DNA from: Dittrichia graveolens
Taxonomy: Eukaryota > Streptophyta > Magnoliopsida > Asterales > Asteraceae
Assembly: GCA_038502395.1 (NCBI GenBank)
Contig: JARJIL010000008.1
Location: 64,451,501 to 64,515,500, forward strand
Direction of reading: 5' to 3'
DNA: 64,000 nt
Shown one piece after another: positions 49,203-62,054 of the stretch. The position numbers and the translations under genes were made by a program. The number at the start of each line of letters is the position of its first letter. The first letter of the stretch is position 1. The notes below the pieces were generated by a model. It was not told the origin of the DNA. It did no database searches and saw only the letters and a program-made list of their open reading frames with translations.

Positions 49203-50160
49203 GAGAGAGAGGAGAGAGAGAGAGAGAGGAGAGAGAGTTAGAGATCAACTTTTTTGGCCTAATGCAGTTCAAACCTTTATGTTGAGCATAGTTCACAATT
49301 TATTATCACAATAACAATCAAAAGTCATCAATCGAGGCAACCTAAGGAGCAATCAATAATAGCAAGAGAGATCTTTCAAGTCTTGGAGAGGGCAGATAGC
49401 ATCAATAATAGATATGTTTGTATGTATACGCAACTTAAAATAAACTACAAGTTCAAGAGAAAAAGAATATTCATACCCCAGAGAAAAGAGGTCAATGTTC
49501 TGTGGTCAAATGCAGTTCAATCCCAGAAACTGAACATACTTCAAAACTTCCAAGAACCCTAAAATCGAAACAAGGACAAATGATTAGAAACTGATATTCA
49601 AAATCATTAGTCAATTTAAAGGTTAATTAATAGAGAAGAACATGCAACAGGAACAGATCTGATCTAACCTGACCAAACCCAGATTCCCAAAGTTACCAAG
49701 CAAACATGAATCGATCAATTTAAGGATACATAATAATAATAACTGACAAAAAGAAAAGAAAAGGCAGTACAGACTCAGAACCCACTTTCAATAAAAACAA
49801 CATAAGCTTGACCTGGTCAAAATCCCCTGAAAACTGCAAGAAAAAAGGTGGATCGGAGAAGAGGGGGAAACCCCAGAAGGCATAAATTCATGAACACGTA
49901 TAAGGTAAGGATTACATATTGCATAAAACCAATACCCAAATTGAAAAGAAGCTTCAAATATGAACAGCAAAAGGGGCCACAGATAATAAAAAAACATAAC
50001 CAACCCTAGCTAGATAACATATCACACAAGTTAACTGCAGAAAAAATGGGTTTTGAATACCTGGGTAGAATTAATTAGACACAAAATTTAAGGGATAATA
50101 TGAAGAACATCATAAGGTATTAAAAATCTGAGGTGGGTTTGGTCTGGATTCTAAATGTTT
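48757..50160 (-). promoter_or_regulatory. JMJ16 leader and promoter side
   Basis: A minus-strand acceptor (TTTAATGCAG) at about 48799 suggests a leader intron shortly before the ATG. The region contains a (GA)n tract at about 49170-49238, which reads (TC)n in the sense direction, a common feature of plant leaders. Leader exons and the start site cannot be fixed from sequence. The open frame at 49788-50003 is not supported as a gene. Confidence 0.4.
49170..49238. repeat. (GA)n-rich microsatellite
   Basis: GAGAGA units interrupted by GGAGAG; reads CT-rich on the JMJ16 sense strand. Confidence 0.93.
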
Positions 50161-51447
50161 GAAGGGGAAAAGGTAAATATTTTGTACAAAAATAAAAAAA
50201 ATGGTCCAACCAACAAACTTAATAAAAGTTATGTAGTAGGGGAAGCATTAATTTAATTAGATCTTTAATTACCATTTTATTGTGTTAGTAGGGACAGACA
50301 GACCATGGATTTGTTCGTTGATTCAAGAAAAGTCATGGAGGGTGAAGAAATTGGGTAGAAATTGAATGAATCTGTTCATTGTTTAATTCTTTTTTTTTAT
50401 TATTTCTTTTTTTCGTTTTATTATTTGGGAAGTTTTTGGTTTACCTGTTCCTTTGTTGTGATTATCAACACCAGACCAGGCTAGTAAGATTGATGCGTCA
50501 AGGGAATTGGATCTTTCTTGTGACTGACAAGAGCTTTGAGCAACAATCCTCGCTTCTATACGTACCCCCCCCCCCCTTTTTTTTGGACGGTCAAGATGGA
50601 GACGCGTTCACCCAGAATGAATTTCAAGAACCGAATAATAGAAGCCCTTGTGACACACCGCACCACACCACACCACACCACATGACGGGCTATATATCTT
50701 AGGAAAAAAAAGCTGTCTTCTTGATTAATTTAGATATAAAAAGGGACTTAAAAGAAAAGGCATTTAATCACTGATATAAAATTTAGTTAACCAACTATAA
50801 CATTCGTAGAGGAAATCATAATTCACACAAGCTTTTAGTTACTTTCGTATGCAAATAATAATGTATACGTCTTTGAACTCTCACCGCCGCAAGGGTTGCG
50901 AATGGTCGCTAAGGCCAATCTTATAAATGGTATTTGGTCTTAGACGACTCCTTCGTACATGGGGACCTCTAATCTAATGTTAATTTCATACTTAAAATGT
51001 TGTATCTTAATTACTGTTTTAAAACTAAAGAAATACCAATGTCTACACATGTTTAAATTCGTATACCTTAACCATTAATATTACTCTCATCATAACCTTT
51101 ATATATTCCATTAGGAAAAAGCATTATGAAACTTTCATTATAAACAAGAGGCGAGTTATGATACATCAAAAACTATCACGTGCCTTGTTTTTATGAATGC
51201 TTGATCAGTTTTAAAAGGGTCAGGCCTAAAGTTCCAACACATGAGTTGACGCTTCCATGGATCGATGTTGAACATAGTAGGGCTCGGCCTTTACACATTT
51301 CGCATCCACAATGCATAAGCTACATAATAATACCAAAAGAATATATTACATTTTAGCTTTACCAGGTTTGGTTTAAGCTATGACTTAAGTCTTTAACTTT
51401 TCTATCATAAAAAGGATCCCTACTTTACAAACTATGTACATTTTGGG
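50161..51447. other. Non-coding DNA upstream of JMJ16
   Basis: Contains a C13-T10 homopolymer junction at about 50566 and a CACACCACACCACAC run at about 50655-50680. The 107-codon open frame at 50379 spans these simple repeats and is not credible. Confidence 0.5.
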
Positions 51448-51450
51448 TTA

Positions 51451-51728
51451 GAGCATATGCAGTGGTAAACGCTAACAAGTGTCATAATTAGTCGTCACGT
51501 CAGCATAACTAACCTATAACTAAATAGTCGCAGTGATAACACTCATAACTATTATCACATAACTATCATAACTAACCCATAACTAAAGAACGAGCAGGCC
51601 AGCTCGTCACCCACACAACGAGCAAAACAATAACAATGCAATAACTAATTGGCCGCAATGGCAATAACTTATTTATTGAGAAAATTTTGATCGTTATCGA
51701 TTATAATGACCTACCGCTACAAGTGCTC
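51451..51728. mobile_element. Tourist/Harbinger-type MITE, 278 bp, with TTA duplication
   Basis: The ends GAGCATATGCAGTGGTAA and TACCGCTACAAGTGCTC are imperfect inverted repeats. TTA flanks both sides (51448-51450, 51729-51731), the PIF/Harbinger signature. The interior is rich in CATAACTAAC/CATAACTAT words. Confidence 0.78.
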
Positions 51729-51731
51729 TTA

Positions 51732-53150
51732 TTAAGATATAAGTCCTTTATTTTTGAATAATTACATTATAGAACCTTTTGAAATATAAGAAATTGTTAT
51801 TCTTATTACATGGATCGAGTCCCGCTGATAACACATTTTGAAGGGATGTTTTATTACTAGTTTCATAATAATATCAATACATTTATCTGTGAATTCACAA
51901 AAATTCTATAATGTTTAATTAACGATTTCGTATTAAAATTTAGATGGATACATATTTATTTCGTTATTGAGATTAGGTTTTAATTCAAAGATATTACTAT
52001 TTCTTGAGGAGCTTTATACACTTAGATAAGTGATCGAGCATAAACATATTTCAAACGCTTAGATGATGGAAGTTTAGTAAGGTTGGGTTACTTTGTCTAT
52101 TTAGGATTTGGTTAAAAAAAGTTATATGAATACACAGGACCCCAAATTTACTCATGATTGGAAAACAATGCGGAAAGTGTCTTTTTTTTATGTGTGTGAA
52201 AAGTTCAAAAAACAATCATAACTTTTAGATAATTTTATCAATGGTTCTTACTGGTTATGATAATTGTAATTTAATCAAAGTTCAATGATTTTTATTTAAA
52301 CAAAATGAGGGTAAAAAAGACTATTTAACACTTACTCTTTTTCTATCCTCTCTCCTCATTTAAATCATAACCATTTTAAGTCTCTAACCCTAATCTCTCT
52401 CTCCTCTTTCAACCGATGCCTCTCCGGTGCCCTTGACGCCGCCACCCCCTTTCTCCACCGGTGAGCACCATCACCCTTAAAACCTACTAGAGTTCAAACC
52501 TTAATCTGATTTTATACTTCTCTCTCGTCTGCAAGCCACCCGATCTGAACCTCAACACACCCAATGCTCGTCGTCAAGCACCACCATAGAGTCAAAACTG
52601 TTGGACTCAAAAGCCATTGCCACCCTTGCCAACATCCATTGGTTCACCTCTTTTTCCCTCTATTATGACATCCATAACCCCCATCAACCCACCACCGCCG
52701 ACCCCCCATATGTCAACCACCACGTTGGAGTCAAAGCTGCTGCCGAGCCTATATATTCCATGAACTCAAAGCCTCCGTCACCTTACACTCTAAGCCATGG
52801 TCGATCAGATCACTGCATTTTTTCCCCTTCATCAACAAATCTACACTAAAACCGAGCACGACCACCCTTTCCCCTACTTTGTCTTCGTCTGTTGCCTTTT
52901 TATTATTTGATCAATGGCCTGGATTGCTTTCTTGATTTCTCATTTTAAAAATCTTCTTAGTAACGAACACACTTCAAGTGTTTTATAATTATATACATAT
53001 ATAATTACGAAAGAAATTAATTCAAAGATAATTAATTTAATACGTTGATGAATATGCAGTAAGGTATGTATAATCCGGCTACGCGTTAGGATACCAATGA
53101 GAGTAAAAAAAATGGTTTGTTTAATCACGTTTGGGGATTAGTAATTGTTA
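51732..53150. other. Non-coding DNA with a C-rich patch
   Basis: 52390-52870 is unusually C-rich (CCACC/CTCC words) and open for 82 codons from 52601, but it encodes no recognisable domain and has no visible gene context. Possibly a captured gene piece. Nothing else seen. Confidence 0.4.
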
Positions 53151-53153
53151 TCT

Positions 53154-56100
53154 TGTAAGGTTTTTAACAAATGGAAAACTTGAGAGTTAATTATGACTAG
53201 AAAGTAAGCTAGAAGTGATTAAAGGCTAACTAAATTAGGGTTAAGTTTTTAATTGGGCCTTCTATAGCCCTACGGCAGTTTTACGCCTGTTCTCGAGTTA
53301 TTTTTTGGAAGGAAAGGGAGGGGAAGAAAAGAAAACAATCAGTAGTGTGTGTTCACAAGTTTTTTTAAGGATGGAAAGGGAGGGGGAGGAGGGGCTATAT
53401 GGTTAAAAAACCATCCTCCCAAATATGGGATGATTTGGAAGGAAAGAGTTTCCTTTCTTTTCCTTCCAACTCAAGAACACAACCTAAACATCTCTTTTCC
53501 TTCCCTTTCTTTTCCTTCACTTTCATTCCCTCCCATTTCCTTTGTCAAAAAACTCGAGAACATGGTGTTAGAGAGAGATTGGCATGTGTGTGGGTTCTTC
53601 AATGCTCGAGGTCGACGACGACAAAGAAGGTATAAGGGAAATCAAGGATCAAGACTCATTGGTGTAATCTTCAAACAAGTAAGTAATCTTAATCTTTACA
53701 CATGAATTCTTTGTGTCTGTTAGTAAGATTTCCGGATTTAACGAATGGTATTCAGATTAGACCTCGATCAAACAGTAGGTGTTAGGGGGTTCGATGTTCT
53801 TGTGTGATTATGCAAATTGATTGGGTTTATGATGTTTAATCTCAAAGTTTATTTTAGATGAGTAATCGATGATGCCTTTAATGAATGTTGGACTCTATAA
53901 TATTGACTTTGGTTGAGAATTAAGGGTATATTTGTTAGAGTTTGAAACCTAGTTCATCGACTATTAAGAACAATTTGAAGGTCTGAAAATTTGCGAATTG
54001 TAGTATGTGTGGTAAATTTTGATTCAAACCTCGAGAAGGATTACAATTTTGTATGTCTATGATTTGTGTTTGTGAGTCACGGAGATGAAATTACAAATGC
54101 ATCCGTGGTGTTAAAGGTTGTCGATTGTTAAGCTAGAGCAGATTTTCAATTGATATATTTTTATGGTTTTGATTTGTTTGGAGCGGGGAGTTTTTGATTC
54201 TAGGAGTATGATGAGCCGTGAAGTTTTCAATTGAACTTTTTTTGGTGGTTTTCAACTGATTCTTAAACTTTGGTTCTTGATTGTTAGGTGAAGACGAGTC
54301 TTCGATTGATAAACAAATAAAGGTTTTCATTTTGGCCTTGTGGTTTAGTTTTTAGCTGGTTTACAAGAAAGGGTTTTCAATTGAGCTATTGATTATGGTT
54401 TTCTATTGTATGCTAAGATGTGAAAGTTTTCAATTATGTACATATATGTATAGGTTTTTGGTTGGCCTAGGAAGATGATTTTCAATTGGGTTCTAGATTT
54501 GGTTTTTGGGCTGATGTTTCGATTCATTACAATTGTAAGGGTTTTAGATTTAGGCTGCTTATTGAGATTTTGATTCTGGTTGCTTAACTTGAATATTGAT
54601 TCGGGCCTTACGACCGTGTTTTGCGATTCAAGTTGGAGAATGGCTTTCGGTTTGTACATATAGTGTTACTGTTTTAGGTGGTTGGCGAGAGGAAGTAGAT
54701 GGAGTGATTTTTTTTGCTATGTAAAACACGACGCGAGGCGTAGGGGGAAGGGACGAGACGCCTCCATCACATTTAATGATATGTTTAGTTTGTAGCTTAA
54801 ATTGTTTATATGGTTTTCGTTTATTCGGTAGGTTGCATGGTAGATTTTTCAATGGTTCACTCGGCTTATTGCTCGATTATCATTCACGGGACTTCAGATG
54901 AGTTCATTAGATTTTCAAATCCAAATGCCAAAACAAAATATATTTTGTAAACACTTACGGGTAATTTTTTTTAAGTTACTTAATACGTGTATATATATAT
55001 ATACACATACACATATACATGTGATGTATACATGATGTTGTGACTTGTATGGTGTATAATTGACGTGACTGCAATATGATTATACAAATATGATATGCAA
55101 TTGAATATTTTATTTACGGACATGATTTATGATAACACGGTTATGAACTTGTTTTACGTTATGATTTCAATGATTAATTAATGGATCAATGTTACGAATG
55201 AATATTTGACTTCCTTAGTGGGTGGGGGTAGTTCCTACTTAAGGATAAGATACCTGCCTAGTAGGTTGGTAATGCCTTCTAGGATAAAAGTACTAGCCAA
55301 ACGGGTCACCGAGTCTTCTAGAGGGCTTTGGTGGCAAGTGATATGGGTCTTAATTGACTCGTACTGAAGTGATGTAAGGCCTAAACGGTTGGGGTCAAGC
55401 GCAATATATCACGTAAGGTGTTGGGAGGTGTATCGAGCACTGTGGTTACCTTAACCTAAACGACACAAGCTACACATGATTTGCGGCGCCGTCGGAGTAG
55501 CGAAAGCGATTGGAATCTGTCACGTACAAAAGGGCGTAGCTACCTATTCTATGCACGAGTCCGCTAAGTTACGCGAGTAGCGAGTGAGGTTTCCTTTAGA
55601 GGGATTAGACACCAACTAGGTTAACTCTAAGGACACACAGTTACATACAGTTGACAATTTCGGATGTTAATGACGGTTGCTAACGATTGAATAATAAATA
55701 ATGGTTGATAAATAAAAGTTAATGTGGTTGATACACATGATTATGCAATATGATTATGATGGTTTTATATGCTTGCTTCTGTTTGGATTATTACTTGATT
55801 GATGCGATTTGTGGTCAGTATATGATTTGATGTACTTGATTACTCGGTGTTACATAATTGCAGGTTTGGGTTTGAGTCAAGTATACAAACGAGTTGGGTT
55901 GGGTATTTGTTTATGATATCTAAATATGATTTTAAATGGTGTTTTATATCTTAAAGCTTGTTGTTGACTCACGAGACGTTAATTGACACTTTTTTTTGAA
56001 ATGGTATCTGGTACTCATGTAGGTGCTTGGAGTTGCTTGGTGAGATGGGAAGTTAGAAGGACTGTTTGTAGATGGCTACCGTCTTATGTAATAATATGAA

Positions 56101-56247
56101 ATGATTTTATAAGATAGTAATGTCGTGTTTTCTCTTATCGGTATCAACGGCTTCGGCTGACACAGTGTTATTAATAATGTTTTCCGCTGTGACTATTGAA
56201 TTAAATAAAAAAATTAATCACGATTTTTGAAAAAACCCGGTGTTACA
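53154..56247 (+). mobile_element. LTR-like sequence, right terminus defined, left uncertain
   Basis: The right end ATTTTTGAAAAAACCCGGTGTTACA (shown in two parts: CGATTTTTGAAA, CCCGGTGTTACA) resembles the solo LTR end at 29009. The stretch 54890-56247 shares its layout: GATGAGTTCATTAG, then GGGTGGGGGTAG ... GATACCTGCCTAGTAGG and the GTTGCTAACG region. A candidate left end TGTAAGG lies at 53154, but the 5-bp flanks do not match, so the boundary is a guess. No gag-pol. Confidence 0.45.
54140..54500 (+). repeat. Degenerate GGTTTTCAATTG word array
   Basis: GATTTTCAATTG, GTTTTCAATTGAAC, GGTTTTCAACTG, GGGTTTTCAATTGAG, GGTTTTCTATTG, AGTTTTCAATTATG and GATTTTCAATTGGG occur irregularly spaced (about 25-90 bp) inside the LTR-like region. 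Minus-strand open frames here (Asn/Lys-rich) follow from the repeat. Confidence 0.6.
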
Positions 56248-57140
56248 CTCTTCGTATATCTCTACCCTATGTATGTGTGTATGTATGTATGTATTCTGAA
56301 TTAACGTGGCTTAATTTCGAATGTAAACATGAACTTTATACAATCAAATTTTTATTGTTTATAAGTATTGGTTGAAATCGAACCTTTTTCATAAAAATGA
56401 ATGATATTTTCACACGTTGATAAATAATCATTTTAAACATTGATATATGAATTATTCATGCAATTGGAATTTTTTATGTTTTTAATAAAATTTGGTTCAA
56501 ACCAAACCGGTTCAAAACCAAAACCAAACACTTGTGAACGGGCCGATATTTGATTCTGAATTTTGTTATTTTCAATTTTTCAGGTTGGGTTGATTCTGAA
56601 TGCAAGCTCACTCAGTATTTTTTTTCATCCACTTAAAAGTATATTGTTTTCTTCATTTAATACAAATACCATAGCTCTATTAGGCTAATTGTAGCGCCTA
56701 AACCGAAAGTATTCGGGTAGCTCGGGTAGAAGTGGGATGACCAGTAAGCCACCATTTGGGTTTCTTCCTTCGTATTCCCCAACCTGTTTTACCATAAACT
56801 TTTCTTTATTTTTATTTTTTTTTTGTAAGAGAAATTAAGAAGGAAGAAAATATTTGGGTTATATGTTATTTGGGTTTTGGATAAGAGAGAGAAAATAAAA
56901 AAAAATAAGATGACAGGTGATATGACATTTGGGTTGGAAAAAACTATACTCATTGGCTAATGAGAACTTAAGATATGTAAGAAACAAAATAAAACTTTGG
57001 TATTATGTTTATATAGTATTGTACAAAATAAATAAATTAGAAAACATAGCTAGTTCTACAACAGAAATAGATGTATGTATTTACTATTTTGTATTACATT
57101 TAGCAAAAACTAAAGCGATACTCGGTTGGAATCTTTTTTA
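56248..57140. other. Intergenic DNA
   Basis: No gene supported. A short duplication of CGGGTAGCTCGGGTAG lies near 56716. The 70-codon open frame at 56929 lacks protein character. Confidence 0.45.
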
Positions 57141-57299
57141 ATTAATATATATACACGTACAACGTCAGCGTCCAACACCCCAAACCCAAAACCAAAACCA
57201 GTCTCTCTTGATTCACAGAGATTTCATCTTCCCAAATTCCTCCGATTTCTTCTCTTCTATCTGCCGATTCCGATTCACAATAGAAAACCCACATCAAAC

Positions 57300-57770
57300 A
57301 TGCAATCACCATCACCCAATTACGCTTCTTCTTCTTCTTCTTCCCCAAATTCACCATCTCATTCATCCATTACTCTTCATTCCCTCGTTGCATCATCTAC
57401 AGATTCAACCTCTTCCTTCCAATCTTCATTTCCATCTTCTCCTTCTCGATGTTTTGGACTCAATCTACTCGTGAAAGCAATCCATCAAGTTACAGGAGGA
57501 TCAGCTGTTGGTGTTCCGTACATACAAAGAAGAATCGTAACCAGAAGAAGGAGGCCGATCCAATTCAACAATCTCATCATCATTACTACGGCTTTGCTAC
57601 CCAAATGGGGATCGAAATTGAAATCCAAGTCCAAATCGAAGCCAAAAGCGAAAAGGCAGAGGAGGGTCAATACGACAATGCCTTCTAAGTATAGAGACTC
57701 TGTTCTTCAGCCATTGACTCTCAAACCACGCTCAGAAAGATCGTCCTCAATAAAGATCATCGGTGAATGA
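57300..57770 (+). CDS. Small basic, serine-rich plant protein of unknown function
   Basis: Single-exon 156-residue protein. I do not recognise the family. Residues 8-50 are Ser/Pro-rich with runs of serine. A moderately hydrophobic stretch with GLNLLVKAIHQVTGGSAVGVPYIQ follows at about 54-77, then Arg-rich RRIVTRRRRP. A Lys/Ser alternation (KLKSKSKSKPKAKRQRR) precedes the C-terminal MPSKYRDSVLQPLTLKPRSE. It is predicted nuclear or nucleic-acid binding from charge alone. TATATATACACG at about 57147 is a plausible TATA box, and 57300 is the first ATG after a likely start near 57180; an in-frame ATG at 57126 lies upstream of that box and is disfavoured. GC is higher than in the flanks, supporting real coding. 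Next to the MGCF-type gene, which is convergent with it. Confidence 0.68.
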   Translation: MQSPSPNYASSSSSSPNSPSHSSITLHSLVASSTDSTSSFQSSFPSSPSRCFGLNLLVKAIHQVTGGSAVGVPYIQRRIVTRRRRPIQFNNLIIITTALLPKWGSKLKSKSKSKPKAKRQRRVNTTMPSKYRDSVLQPLTLKPRSERSSSIKIIGE

Positions 57771-59822
57771 TTTTATTATTTCGATGCCTATAGATCTGTT
57801 CTACGACAGTGTTGAATCATACGTAATTCTTTTTGGGAGGAGTATTATTACTAGATTTGTTTTGTGATATTTGTACCCGATCTAGCTAGTGTAGACTAAG
57901 ATCAATCAGAAAATTAAGGGCTTTTGGAATTACGATTGGATGTTCATGATCTGCAATTCTTTTCAACATCTACTACTAAATTGTAGTCAAATTAGCCATG
58001 ATTCAGACTTGAGCTGTTCATTTGTAATCACTTGCTCCCCAATTAGCTTGGAAAGCAGATTATATGATCAAATTTTGAGTCTTTTCTTTGGGTTTGTTGG
58101 CGCTTTGTCTAGATTGTTAATTCCGTAAAAAAAAAGGCTGATTCATCAAATTCGTTATCTTCACTAACAAAACCCTGCTCAGATGTCTATGGCATACAGT
58201 GACTCAGTGGTCCTTGATCCAACCAATACTTATCGAGCTTCTTGAATCAGTTCGAAATTCAGTGGAACAAGGTGAACGCGTATTTCCTCTGTTAAAATGT
58301 TGATTTTGTTTTTTTAAGGAATTTATGACGGCTTTTTGTCACGTAATCTTTCATAATAATAATCATGCCCTCTCTTTTCATAAACCAGAAAATGATAATG
58401 TTGGTAGTCTCATGGATTCATTCATAAAAATTAGGAATTACTTGTGCATCCTATAAGGTTTATGCTGATTATTGTGTTTCTTGTTTCACGGCATAAATCT
58501 GTTTAGAATATAGATTATGTTGTTGATGTTTATTATAAGCAGATTGTGTTTATACAAAGTTAGAAAAGGTTTTGTATGTTTCAACTTTCTTGAGCGAGTC
58601 TCCCATGTTATGCCAATATGTTTGGAATTTGTGATGTACCTTTTGGTTATGTACTTATTTACTTTGTGATGCATTCTAAATCTACATGATGGAGAATCTT
58701 GCATATCAAAGCTTCATAAGCAAATCATGATCTTGAACGAGGTTTTTTGCATGGAGCTTGTGAACAAATCTGAGCAAACATAAACAATATTATGCTTAAG
58801 AAGTAGTAACATGCATTTGACTTAAAACACACATAGTTGTGACTGTCATGAGTGTTCGGTTGACTTTCACATCATACTCATGCACCCCTTGATGATGAAA
58901 TATGGGACCTACTTTTCGAATGGATTCGGTCTTATACATACGCGAGGAAGGTAATCAAAAAAGAAAGAAGAGGACTTTTACTTTCTTTTTTTTACTTGTA
59001 AGGGCAATAAAATAAAAGGAGAAGCCACAACACATGTTATGGCATGACGAACTATGACCAGCCCATGAATAGTCATGCCGAGGATGATAACAGACTCATT
59101 ACAAGTCGGTACTAGTAATTTGCTATGGCTACAACTTCTTGGTTGTAGGTCCAAATCTCATTGTAGACCTAGTTTCTTAGTTTATGTTTAGAAAAAAAAG
59201 GATAATGTATGCCATTGTGTTATGTTTTTGTTGCAAATGAACCAACTGGCCAATGAAGAAAATGTATTGGGATAAAAATGGCCCAACAGGTCAATGATCT
59301 TAAGGAAAGATTTGTTGTTGAACATAAAAGAAATCCGATACCGATTCATAAGATATGTATTTGCTACACAAACCTATACATGACTACTAAATCAATCAAT
59401 TTGATCGCAAAAGTTATTACGCAAAAATGCATGATCAGTGATGCTCCTATTTCAACTTTGATAAAAGCACAGCATCGAAAAATCAAATTATACTTTACAC
59501 TTACCATAGGGCCAAAAAAAATGGAGACAAAGTTATGTCTAATTACCAGCCAGCATATTTTGTAGTCAAAATCAAACATAGGCGATACCCGAGTAGATAA
59601 AATTCCAGCAATCTATAATAAACCTTTGTCCCAAATGGATTCAACATGAGGTACGCATAAACAGCTTTTAGTATTCACAAGCATCAAAAAGGTATAATAA
59701 GACTTGGAGATGAAAAAACTGTCATCCCATTTATTCCGTCGATATACTCACTTCATCTAAAGATAGGAACATGAGATAAATACAAGAAGATGGTTGTACT
59801 TCTGAAGTCGCCCAGACGCAAT
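57771..59822. other. Intergenic DNA between two convergent genes
   Basis: Holds the 3' sides of both neighbouring genes. Open frames at 57940, 58486, 59278 and 59364 show no protein character. No RNA gene recognised; a TGATGATGA box at 58890 is too weak to call a snoRNA. Confidence 0.5.
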
Positions 59823-62054
59823 TTAAACAACATTCTTGTTGAATGCTCTCTCCAGCCTCCTCCTAGAGGGAGAAGAGTGACAGCTTAAAGCTTTATTCTA
59901 CAAAAGATAAGACAATTGATTAGAAGCCTATGTATCTTTCACATATGTAAATAATAGCCAGTACATTCGACCCATTTACATATATAAATGGGTCAAATGG
60001 CAAAAGTCATCTGAAATTTTATTCCAATACATAAAACCTCGTAAATAGCTTCATAAAAAGTTAGATTTCTGTAATCATGTTTAACACATAAGATATATAT
60101 TAGTGACTAGTATATTATAAGCTAAACTACTTAAAATGTATATATACCTCTCTGTTCCTTCTGTATTTTGCAGACTTTCCTCTGGGAGATGTGAAAGAGT
60201 TTGAAGAATCTGTAGTCTGTCCAGTATGACTCCAGTAACTCCCCACGGTACCTATGATAGGTGTCTCATCAGGATTGTGGCTGGGTGACTTTCTTGGAGA
60301 TGATCTTGCAGAGATCTGTCTCACTTCATCAATGGTCCAAGCTCCTAAAATGGGTCTATCTTCAAAGCTCTTCCAAGAAGTTGCCTCATCAGAGTATACA
60401 TACGAATTCCCTGTAGAATATTGACTTTCTTCCTTGCTGCCTGTTGTTGACTTCTCGGGTCCAACCAACCAACTCGAAAGGCTTGTAGTTACAGCGGTGT
60501 CGTCTTTTAGATTCTCCTTTCGCTCTGAAACTTTAGAGACAGGTTCTTCGCTTATTAAGATAGGAATTTCTTCGGGCTCCACATACACATTTTCTTTTTC
60601 TTGGTGGAGATCCAAAGTAGCCATGGGTCTTGCCTTCAATGTTTTCCATTGAGCAAGATTCTCAATTGGATTTAACAAATAATCAATGCTTTCATTGTGA
60701 TCAAGCTCATTAGGAGATGACCTGATTGATTTTGCACTTAATGCAGACGTAGAACTCGTTTTCAGAGGACTGTTGACTTCTTTATCATCCACTTTAACTG
60801 GAAGGGACTTTGATTGCCTCCTTGGATCAATTGACAAAGAAAATAAGGACTCAGATGAATCTTCTTGGATCAATACTTGATCTTCATCTTCATTGACCAC
60901 ACAATTATGGTATCTATGCATTGGTGGATAAGATATATAGCTTGAAACACTAGAATCGGAAACCGATTTACTTTGATCCTTACTTTGGTCTTCTTCTGTT
61001 TTCACTTCCTTCTCTTCATAACTTTCATTCTTGAGTTCCACATGAACTCCTGAACTTATATTTTCGCTGTTTTGTTCCCTGTCTATCTTCTTACAATTAT
61101 CAATTTGGACATGAACCCCAAAACCTTCATCTTCAACTTCCATTTCCTCCTTGTCATTCTCAATTTCTACATGAACCCCTGTTTTTTTGTAGTTGTCATT
61201 CTCTCTCTCCTTTTCATTCCCAAATTGCACCAGAACTCCTAAAACCCCAAAACCTTCATCTTCAACTTCCATTTCCTCCTTGTCATTCTCAATTTCTACA
61301 CGAACCCCTGTTTTTTTGTAGTTGCCATTCACTCTCTCCTTTTCATTCCCAAATTGCACCAGAACTCCCAATTTCCCACTTTCTTTTTTCTTTTCATTAT
61401 CCCTCTCTTTTGCACTCTCAAGCTGCACAAGAACTCCTAATTTTCCACTCACCTCCCTCACATTTTTCTCCTTATCCTCTTTACTTTTTACGACCAGAAT
61501 TTCAACATCTTCAGTTGAGATATTTGTATTGGTCTTAACATCTAAACCTATAGCAACGGTCTTACCACCACTGTCACTGATTAGCTGATCTTCACTATTA
61601 TCCCTAGATGTCCAATGACAAGAAACATAAAACAAGCAAGCAGACTGTTTGATGAAACGCTTCAAAGAAATAATCAAACAAATGTGCTAGGCGGAAAGCC
61701 AGATCATGATATCCATTTCTGTTTAAAAAAAACAAAAACTATCTTCCTAAACCGCAAAAGAAATCTATAAATGTGGGCTACAGAAGTGTACCTTGATTTC
61801 CAAATAGGGGTTTTGAGCGAACCAAGATTTGTTGATTTTTCAGTGGGTGCCGTGATCAAAACAGAGTCGCACTCATATCCCTGAAAAAGGTTATTAATTT
61901 AGCTGTAAGTTTAGTGTAAAAAAGAAGATAGGAACGATTAGTAATGGATTACAGATTCCAGTACCTGATCAACCGAAGAAGAGGAAGTGACAGATTTATG
62001 TAGTTTTCGATGCTTGGAAGTGGTGAAACACGGGAAGACCGAGAAGCAGCCCAT
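59823..62054 (-). CDS. Plant-specific MGCF-type protein with tandem GVxV repeats, four exons
   Basis: Function unknown. Exons in transcript order: 61965-62054, 61792-61880, 60148-61603, 59823-59897; GT-AG junctions, frame kept, 569 residues. The N-terminus MGCFSVFPCF suits N-myristoylation at Gly2 and palmitoylation at Cys3, so membrane attachment is inferred; a basic KHRKLHK patch follows. Residues about 80-220 are acidic and carry seven GV[LHR]V[QE] units. Conserved-looking blocks are SYPPMHRYHNC, ESLFSLSIDPRRQ, NPIENLAQWKTLKARP, RPILGAWTIDEVRQ, SSPRKSP and DETPIIGTVGSYW. The last two resemble, from memory, C-terminal motifs of JASON-like plant proteins, but I would not assign that name. 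The final exon is short and basic (SPSRRRLERAFN). Only the central repeats look unusual; no break seen. In the single long open frame, the first 23 codons (61604-61677) are intron read-through. Confidence 0.85.
61116..61373 (-). repeat. In-frame 129-bp tandem duplication inside the MGCF-type gene
   Basis: CCCCAAAACCTTCATCTTCA starts at 61116 and again at 61245: a 129-bp (43-codon) period. The two units differ at only a few codons (VNGNYKKTGVR versus ENDNYKKTGVH). Confidence 0.92.

Noticed and set aside
50565..50590. C13-T10 tract as a biological signal
   Set aside because: Homopolymer junctions are common slippage or sequencing artefacts; no context supports a function.
52601..52849. 82-codon Pro/His-rich open frame
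   Set aside because: No recognisable domain, no conserved context, composition explained by a C-rich patch.
58885..58900. TGATGATGA as a box C of a snoRNA
   Set aside because: No paired box D with terminal stem was found at a suitable distance.
61604..61677. N-terminal 23-24 residues of the long minus-strand open frame in the MGCF gene
   Set aside because: They precede an acceptor (ACATCTAG) at 61604; splicing to two upstream exons gives an MGCF start at 62054.
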